Notes under the pieces: model-generated | Seen by the model: only the letters and a program-made list of their open reading frames with translations | Databases searched by the model: none | Told to the model about the DNA's origin: nothing | Translations under genes and position numbers: made by a program | Shown here: positions 50,383 through 64,000 of the stretch, piece after piece | Position numbering within the stretch: the first letter of the stretch is position 1 | Layout of the letters: each line of letters begins with the position of its first letter | Assembly: GCA_032209605.1 (NCBI GenBank) | Contig: JASFXZ010000075.1 | Coordinates: forward strand, 1 to 64,000 | DNA: 64,000 bases | Direction: 5' to 3' | DNA from: Mactromeris polynyma | Taxonomy: Eukaryota > Mollusca > Bivalvia > Venerida > Mactridae

Positions 50383-51346
50383 ACAGATGCCATATTGCTC
50401 GATTTTAGCAAGGCATTCGATTCGGATTTCCTAACAGGCAGAACTCAGTCGGTTGTCCTTGAAGGGCAGCATTCTTCCTGCACTCCTGTAACATCCGGCG
50501 TGCCCCAGGGGAACGTCCTAGGCCCACTCTTGTTCCTTGCTTATATCAACGATATGCCAGACTGTGTCTCATCCAATTCACGCCTCTTCGTCGATGACTG
50601 TTTATTTTAAATCCACATCAGATGCTTGCAAACTTCAAGAAGATTTAGATAAACTCTAAGAATGGGAAAATAGCTGGCTTATGCAATTCAACCCAGACAA
50701 GTGTGAGGTCATTAGAGTCACCAAGAAGCCCTCTCCTATCATTACAACATATAACATCCATGGAAAACCTCTATCTACTGTCAACACAGCAAAGTACCTA
50801 GGTGCTAATATATCTTCAGATCTTTCCTGGAATAAACACATAGACATTACCTGTCGTAAAGCAAATAATAGGCTTAGTTTTCTAAGAAGAAATACATTTA
50901 ACTGTCCACCAAAGGTTAAGGATATATGCTATAAGTCACTAGTCAGACCTATTACAGAGTACTCGTCCACTGTCTGGGATCCTTTCACCCAATGTAATAT
51001 CAACAAACTAGAACAAGTACAAAGAAGAGCTGCTAGATATGTATTTGGTGATTATCGTAGAACGAGTAGCGTAACAACCATGCTCAACCAATTACATTGG
51101 GAATCACTACAACAACGTCGACACAAGGCCAATGTTATTACGATGTATCGAATAGTTCATCAGCTAATAGCTATTCCAGTTGAACCGTACTTGGTCAAGG
51201 CTAACATTTGTCTACTGAGAGGTCCCAGCATGAAATTCCTAGTCCCACACTCGAGGATCCTGATACATCAAGCCTCATTCTTTCCTAGGTTTATTTGGAA
51301 GAAGAAGAAGAGTGATTTTAAACAGTTCCCAACCTTTAATAATTGA
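50383..51346 (+). mobile_element. Non-LTR retrotransposon reverse transcriptase remnant
   Basis: The plus strand encodes pieces of a LINE reverse transcriptase: LDFSKAFDS (motif A region), a deletion, then [20 protein letters not shown] (motif B) and RLFVDDCLF where active copies have F-A-D-D. After a frame break, 50681-51346 continues with the thumb-like [27 protein letters not shown] and [14 protein letters not shown] stretches typical of jockey/CR1-type elements. The missing palm segment, frame break and altered catalytic motif make it inactive. It is in the first intron of RAB14, same strand. Confidence 0.88.
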
Positions 51347-51841
51347 AGAGTGACGTAACAAATGATGCAAACTCTTGTCTGTGATCAGTGTGTCAACGTT
51401 TTTTCAATCAAGGTGTATTTTTGTATATCCATTTTTAATAACTGATCTTACCTGTAGTATTTCACCATTTTACCAGTCTTAAATCAACAAATGGTAATAG
51501 TTGACACCCTTGTGCCATGGAAATCGTGAGCACCACTGAAATATGAGTACTGAGTGACTATCTATTCTATGTCACTTCATAACAATGTGATGGTCATCTG
51601 TTGTTGATATTCATCTGCTCAGATTCAGTTCGATATTTGCGTAATTTTAAATAAATTGAAAAGAATTTTTGATGGTTTTATTCAAAGGAAGTGGCTTTGG
51701 TATAATCCTAGTTACATACTCTGAAATTACTTGTGCTAGCACTGCCTAGCAGCCGACTGTATATAGCGGCCTCTTGCTGACACCATCCACTATAAATTCA
51801 CCCATTGGATATTACTGGTAAATGATCGTGATTGTTGTCCA

Positions 51842-52175
51842 ATACATAATTCCTACAGCTACAATATTTACCTCCCTTGTTCTGAATTGTCGGCCATTTT
51901 GATAGGCAAATTTCCATATAGTTTATAGGGAATATAATGTAAACGATGATAAACTAATCCAATATATAAAAGATAACTTACTCATTATGCTCATGTGGGC
52001 ATTTGACTCAGGAAGTTGAAGAAAAAGTGGTTGTCACATGCAAATTCGCTTGGTATTTTCTCAATTATCATATATTTGGAAATTACTCCTATACTGGCTT
52101 ATCAGTTTTGCCTATCAAAATGGCCGACAGTTAAGAACAAGGAAGGTAAATATTGTAGATGTAGGAATTATGTAT
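51842..52175. mobile_element. MITE of about 330 bp, copy 1 (RAB14 intron 1)
   Basis: The left end CTACAATATTTACCTCCCTT and then GGCCATTTTGATAGGCAAA face the right end TTTGCCTATCAAAATGGCC and AAGGTAAATATTGTAGATGT. The terminal repeats are roughly 75 bases. There is no coding capacity. The second copy is at 61409-61739. Confidence 0.88.
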
Positions 52176-53012
52176 AGCTGCAGTTGAACTTCCTGTTGAA
52201 GACCCATCTCTTGATTTCTATGTTCATAAGTCATCATGACTGCAGTTTGTGATACTTATAAGTCACTCAACAGATATTTGGCTATTGTTACACATTTATT
52301 TAATTAGCAATATTGCTTAATTTCCAATTTGTTTGGAATGAACTAGTAACATAATTTTATTAATTAGATTTGCAATATATGATTAAGAAGTAGGGCCATT
52401 GTTAAAAAATATGTGTTTGACATTACCCTACCTAGCAAAATTAAAGTGTGTAGGTATCTTTATCTATAGATAACTTTTTATGGTTCCAACTATTAATAAT
52501 CAGCCAAAAAAATCCCACACATACACCTAAACAGTTTGAGTAGTGGCCTAGGGGTGAAACATTTTGAGCTTCTGTATTTTGCTCATCTGGCCACTGTAAG
52601 TGTAATTAAAGCCAACACACGGGAATGGTGATTAGCTATAATTACTGAACCAGTAATCCTAGAACACAATAATGTTTCTTCTTGTATTTTGATCACCCAA
52701 TCGATTTTAGGGAAATGTTGAAATAAAAAATGTAGTAGATTCTTGCTGGGTCTGAAGTTAATTAAATAAATTAAGCAATTTAAATACATTTTGATCTATT
52801 AATCATAGGTATAAATGTAGCTTGATGGAACATATGGGTTCACCTCTACTGTATTGCTATATAGTTACCTATTATAACTTTATTGTGAGATAATTTGGCA
52901 TTTCCAAGTTTAGTTGACATACACTGAGGTGTGTTTGTTGTTGAAGAATTTTTTTTTATTTTATAGTCTATATAATCCAGCATTGGTTTTGAATATTACA
53001 TATAAACCCTAA

Positions 53013-53988
53013 CAGGGACGTGATACCCGTACTTACTCGAGTACCAATGTTCAAGTACTCAGCAGTACTGGTCTGAAATTATGAGTACAAGTACTGAAGC
53101 AAAATGGTCAGTACTTTGCGAGTACTCTAGTACTCTATGAGTACTCAAGTACTCTAATACTCTATGAGTACTCTAGTACTCTATGAGTACTTCCACACTT
53201 ACATGTGAAATGCAAATTAAAATAACATAATGACAGTAAAAATATATATTAAAAGTGAATGGTAAAAATAATTCATTATAACAACAAATTGGACAGGCTA
53301 ATTAAAAGAAATATGCCTACTTCTGTAATGTTGTATTACATGTATAATAGTTAATTATTTATTAATGCATTATAAAGAAATCATGATCAAAGTCGATGTA
53401 GTGAAAGCTATGGTAGAAATATCTAACTGAAATCTTCAGTATATTCAACTACATGTAGCTTATACACTTCAATATCCAATGCATTTTGTATTGATGGAGT
53501 CAACAGTGGCGATCACATTAATATACCTGTAAACAATACACATATAGCAATTTGCAAATATAAATCAATTATGGTATTACATGTATCACCTTTACAAACA
53601 GGCAGCTCTGACATGTTCACAAATTGGTGAATAGAAGTCCTACTTTGAATGGTGTTTAAAGCAAGCTAATATATTGACCTGCTCAGGATTGTAGCCACTT
53701 TGTAGTTTCATTTGCAAACCTGTACTTGAATGTATCAGTCATGTCAAAATCAACTGTGTTGAAACACTTTGAGATTCCTGACGGATTACGGTCACCGTCA
53801 GAGATGTGAGAGCTAAATGCCAGCACTAAGTTAACATATCGTGTTTTTATTTGCCCATTTTAGACAGTTATTTATTAATCAATAATAATTTAAAACATTG
53901 TGTACTCAGTACTTACTCGAGTACTCCTTAAGCATCCAGTACTCGGTACTTACTCAAGTACTATCCCCCAGTACATGACTCATCCCTG
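53013..53988. mobile_element. Non-autonomous hAT-type transposon with 8-bp target duplication
   Basis: AACCCTAA occurs at 53005-53012 and again at 53989-53996, directly flanking ends CAGGGACG and CATCCCTG, which are near-inverse and fit hAT ends. The element is 976 bases. Both ends carry many short palindromic words (GTACTCGAGTAC type, AGTACTCTAGTACTC) as subterminal repeats. No transposase frame remains. It lies in RAB14 intron 1, 110 bases upstream of the start-codon exon. Confidence 0.9.
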
Positions 53989-54085
53989 AACCCTAAATCT
54001 GTAAAAATATATGTGGTTTCTTTGATTTTATCCTCATATGTTCACATAAAATATCATTATTATTGAATGCATTTTGTAGTAATAA

Positions 54086-60504
<6,419 letters not shown>

Positions 60505-61845
60505 CAAGATGTGTACACAGACATATACACTCCTTACTTTGCCATTATACTCAACCATTATGTGCAAACAGTCTATAATGAAATCTACGACAGTGCATAG
60601 AGTCTAGGAGAATGTGGATATAGTGATGTGGACTCCAATATTCTGTTCATAGTTCACATTGAAATGTACTTTAATATATGTAATTAATGTGTGAGGTTGT
60701 TGAATTTTTGAAATTTTGTTAGATATTTAAGTGATTTTCTAGTTCTGGAACACAAAGTAATTTTCTGTATTTAAGCATCACTACGCTTGATCCATATTTC
60801 AGTGTCTGGTTTACACCAGTGAGGGTATTTTACGCTCGGACAGGATCATTCCTCCGTATCTCCACATAGAGTGGAATCACTGAATATCTATACATAGAAC
60901 AGGATATTCACTTCATGTCTATTTATAGAATATGATGTTTTCTGTATCATGTGTAATCATATTGAACATGCATTTCAATGAGCTATTTATAGAACAAGTT
61001 ATGGATTGAATGTGTTTCAGAAAGTGCTCTAGATATATTATGTATTATTTTCTGTTCATCAAGGTTTCCATACTTTTTAAAGTAAGATGCTTGTGTATTA
61101 TCCATCAAATATTTTGTCATTTATCTGCTTTTGTCCATAAAAAAATACATTGAATATAATATGTAGACAGCTTACTATTATAGTTAGAATTATCCTTTTA
61201 ATGATAGAAATTGGTGACATTTTGTCCAAAGTAATTGAATTCTTAGATGCTAGGTAATTCTGCATTTTGTGTAGAATGTATCATTGTTTCATGATTAAGT
61301 GACCATCTTGTGTACATCAGTTTGAATGATTACAGATACAAGCTAGTCACAGTGTGTTTACAACGTATGGTGATAGACAAGGCATTATGTTTACATGTAA
61401 CATCATATAGATAGTTCCCACATTTACAATATTTACCTCCCTTGTTTCGAATGGTCAGCCATATTGATAGGCAAATTTCCTTCAAGTTTTTAGGGAATAT
61501 AATGTGAACGATAACAAAATAATCAGATATATGAAAATAACTAATTCATTATACTCATGGGGGCAGTTGGCTCAGAAAGTTGAAGAAAAAGTGTTTTGTC
61601 ACATGCAAAATTCTCTTGGTATTTTCTCAATTATGACATATTTGGAAATTACCCGTATAAGTGCTTATCAGTTTTGCCTATCAAAATGGCTAATGATTAT
61701 GAACAAGGGAGGTAAATATTGTCAATGTGGGAACTATCTTTACCATACATTTTGTTTATACAACAAGTACTTCACTTCCTACTGTTCAAGTTCCAGTGCA
61801 ATTGTGATCACTCTGAATTGAATAAAAATATTATTTCTTTAATTT
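60505..61845 (+). other. RAB14: Probable RAB14 3' UTR
   Basis: No coding sequence. AATAAA at 61821-61826 is the first full signal I see well after the stop and would give a 3' UTR of about 1.3 kb that includes the MITE at 61409. ATTAAA near 62665 is a possible later signal. Confidence 0.45.
61409..61739. mobile_element. MITE of about 330 bp, copy 2 (RAB14 3' UTR)
   Basis: AGATAGTTCCCACATTTACA to CAATGTGGGAACTATCTT, with the same inner words (ATTGATAGGCAAATTTCC, TGCCTATCAAAATGGC) and same order as 51842-52175. It lies about 900 bases after the RAB14 stop, probably in its 3' UTR. Confidence 0.86.
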
Positions 61846-64000
61846 TGAAATGTTGCATCAATGAGCAACATTATTTCATTGATCATATTATTGTCTCGAA
61901 AATTACAGTTATGTCTGAACAGAAATTTAGGAGTCTTAAGAAAAAATAGATGGACTTGAGGACATTTCATCTATAATATAGTGTTAACATTTATGTCAGT
62001 TCTATATTGACTATTAATTGTTTGATATGCAACTTGGTAAAAATACTAATGTGTCAAGATTAAAGATATTGCAAACAAAGTTTTTATTAGTGTATCCTTG
62101 AAAAAAAATATTTTGAACTTTTTATTTTTTTTACATGTTCGGAAGTAACTTTAAATAGTAAAGTAGCTGTTATATATCCCAATATAGAACTATTCTTTTA
62201 CCAAAATTTTCCAAAGAAGTATAAATTTATTAAGTAACATAGGAACTGACCAGTGTAGTGGTAAAACATGAGATTTCTATCAATGTACTTGCTGTTATGT
62301 CATTCCATAGTGTATGGTTGATAACAAGCTTGTATATGTTCCTAACTTATTGTTTGTTGTGTGTGTAGGAAATGCTTGAGTGTATACTCATTTCATGATG
62401 AAATTGTAAACACAAGTTAGTATTTATGGGTGAGATATGCAGTAGATATAGTGAAATATTCTGTAGAATATTTTCATATTTTTATCATTGTTGAAACCTA
62501 TGTTGTGTCTGATATAGAACAAAGTGTGTAGTGTTCCTCTTTGATGTACTATGTGAACAGTATCACTGAAAGCCGTGTCACTGTAAAATGTAATCTGACA
62601 TTGTATTGGGATGTAAAATTTGATTTCAGAAGAAATACAATTATTCACTATATATACTTAAAGCCATTAAAAACGCAACCGAAAGATCTCTGCTTCTAAA
62701 CATGACATAAAGAAGATATAATTCTATATTAATTCACTAACATAATTCTTAAACTTATTCAATCATTAAATATGAATTATTGGTCTTTATATTCAATAGT
62801 TATTGAACAATATTTTGTTACATTGGTAACGGTTGGAAGCTTTTAACACCGTGTACAAAATGAAACCTAATTGAAACAGTTGCATTTTTAATGGTATTAA
62901 GTATATTATTTAAAAGTAACATATTGTCATAAAGAAAGATTTTGAATGTAAATGAATCTTGGATGATATAAATCCTGTACATAATTGATGTTTAATACTA
63001 CACATTGTAATCCACTGTACCTGATATATTGTACTAAAGCTGTGCTGTATAATTGTAATATATTTTACAGATATTGAGTTACTCCTAGGTGAGGGTTTTC
63101 TAGTTTATCTCTTTATTTTTGTTTAACACCTATGTAATAGTTGACTCTTAATAATATAGGAAAGTATGGGTATAAAATATTAGATTCATTTTTGCGATAC
63201 AGACCTCTCGCTTGGTCGAGTGAAGTGTGTCGAGTCACACAATGGTTCGAGTCTTATGTATTTTATTTAAGAGTGAATGTTGTATTGCGGGTTGATTTCG
63301 TGTGAAAGATTTCATTTGATTTCCTTCCATTATTACTTGGCGCAAGACTAGTGTGATACAAATAGTGATATCATGTTGTATTGTATCTGTATGGTGTTTT
63401 TGTGTGTATGTTTGCTGTATGCCTGTCGTTCTGTTGTGTCTGTATTTACGGTAACGCTTTTCTAAACGCTTTGTTCTGGTGGAAGCAGTAAACGCAATAA
63501 TGACCTCAGTATCTGGCTTACATACATATTGTAAACATTCTGGTATATCAATATATCGCAACAACTGGTAAATATGTACAGGGTCTTTGTACTTAAATTG
63601 ATTTAGTCTTTTTTTAATTCGTAGAATTCAGTTTTTGATTCATGGTCTTCTGCCTCTCTTTTCCGCAATTTTATTTATCTTATCAAGGTGTAGGGATTAT
63701 TTACTGTGGGTTTTACTTGCTTAAATCCAATATACCCAGCTTATGTCGTCTTCAATCTGTCATGTGTGATTTATTTTGTACAAACATGTAGTGTTCTGGT
63801 AATTGATTTATTCAGATCAATTTGTACGTGTAAGATATTCTCAACTGGATACAATCATACGTTGTCATACTATCCCAGGATATTGTGACAATTCCTCACA
63901 TTTTCCCACATTCTATGATGTTAATTTAGTGTGATACATACTCATCTAGCTTGTTCTATTCTGTCAGACATCCATCTTAAAACTGTATTGATGCATTCCC
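61846..64000. other. Downstream of RAB14, no gene seen
   Basis: AT-rich sequence. The stretch 63200-63255 has a B-box-like GGTTCGAGTC and may be a SINE scrap. Short frames here have no domain signatures. Confidence 0.4.

Noticed and set aside
50656..50847. 63-codon minus-strand frame
   Set aside because: Antisense to the LINE reverse transcriptase remnant.
63195..63260. tRNA-like stretch with GGTTCGAGTC
   Set aside because: No acceptor stem or convincing A box; at most a SINE scrap.

Overview
The window looks like part of an animal nuclear genome. It is AT-rich, the genes are split by GT-AG introns, the tRNA-Tyr has an intron, and most of the DNA is dispersed and tandem repeats. A lophotrochozoan, probably a mollusc, is my best guess, based on the many short inverted-repeat elements, the tRNA-derived SINEs and the NRF-6-like gene. 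No species can be named from the sequence alone.

Layout. (1) 1-3.1 kb, minus strand: the first three exons of a nose-resistant-to-fluoxetine (NRF-6)-like membrane acyltransferase gene, which runs off the left edge. (2) 5-13.4 kb: a repeat-rich gap with a 20-bp satellite (5160-6492), a 25-bp satellite (11030-12240), a long palindrome and several MITE-like elements. (3) 14753-16273, plus strand: a two-exon glutaredoxin-like gene whose active site reads S-P-A-C instead of C-x-x-C. (4) 21533-25617, minus strand and convergent with (3): a two-coding-exon gene for a type I membrane protein with signal peptide, EGF-like domain, FN3-like region, one membrane helix and an acidic tail. Candidate 5' untranslated exons lie at about 32.9 kb and 36.5 kb. 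(5) 31-41 kb: MITEs, SINE fragments, minisatellites, and a dead Tc1/mariner fragment beside a MITE inside a minisatellite. (6) 42323-43437, plus strand: a two-exon gene for an unrecognised 173-residue basic protein with a clear polyadenylation signal. (7) 47038-47127: tRNA-Tyr(GTA) with a 16-nt intron. (8) 49.7-61.8 kb, plus strand: a complete RAB14 gene with eight coding exons (214 residues, ending C-A-C) and a probable non-coding first exon just after a CRE. Its introns and 3' UTR hold a LINE remnant, two copies of a ~330-bp MITE, a 976-bp hAT-type element with a perfect 8-bp target duplication, and two minisatellites.

The five protein genes show no shared pathway. What ties the window together is its repeat biology: at least eight families of short inverted-repeat elements, most with two or more copies here. 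Several carry minisatellites or palindromes inside them. One dispersed repeat (12350-12560 and 58638-58836) keeps the same short reading frame and stop codon in both copies. All exon joins were checked by hand for splice consensus and reading phase. Functions of recognised families rest on motif recognition without database searches.
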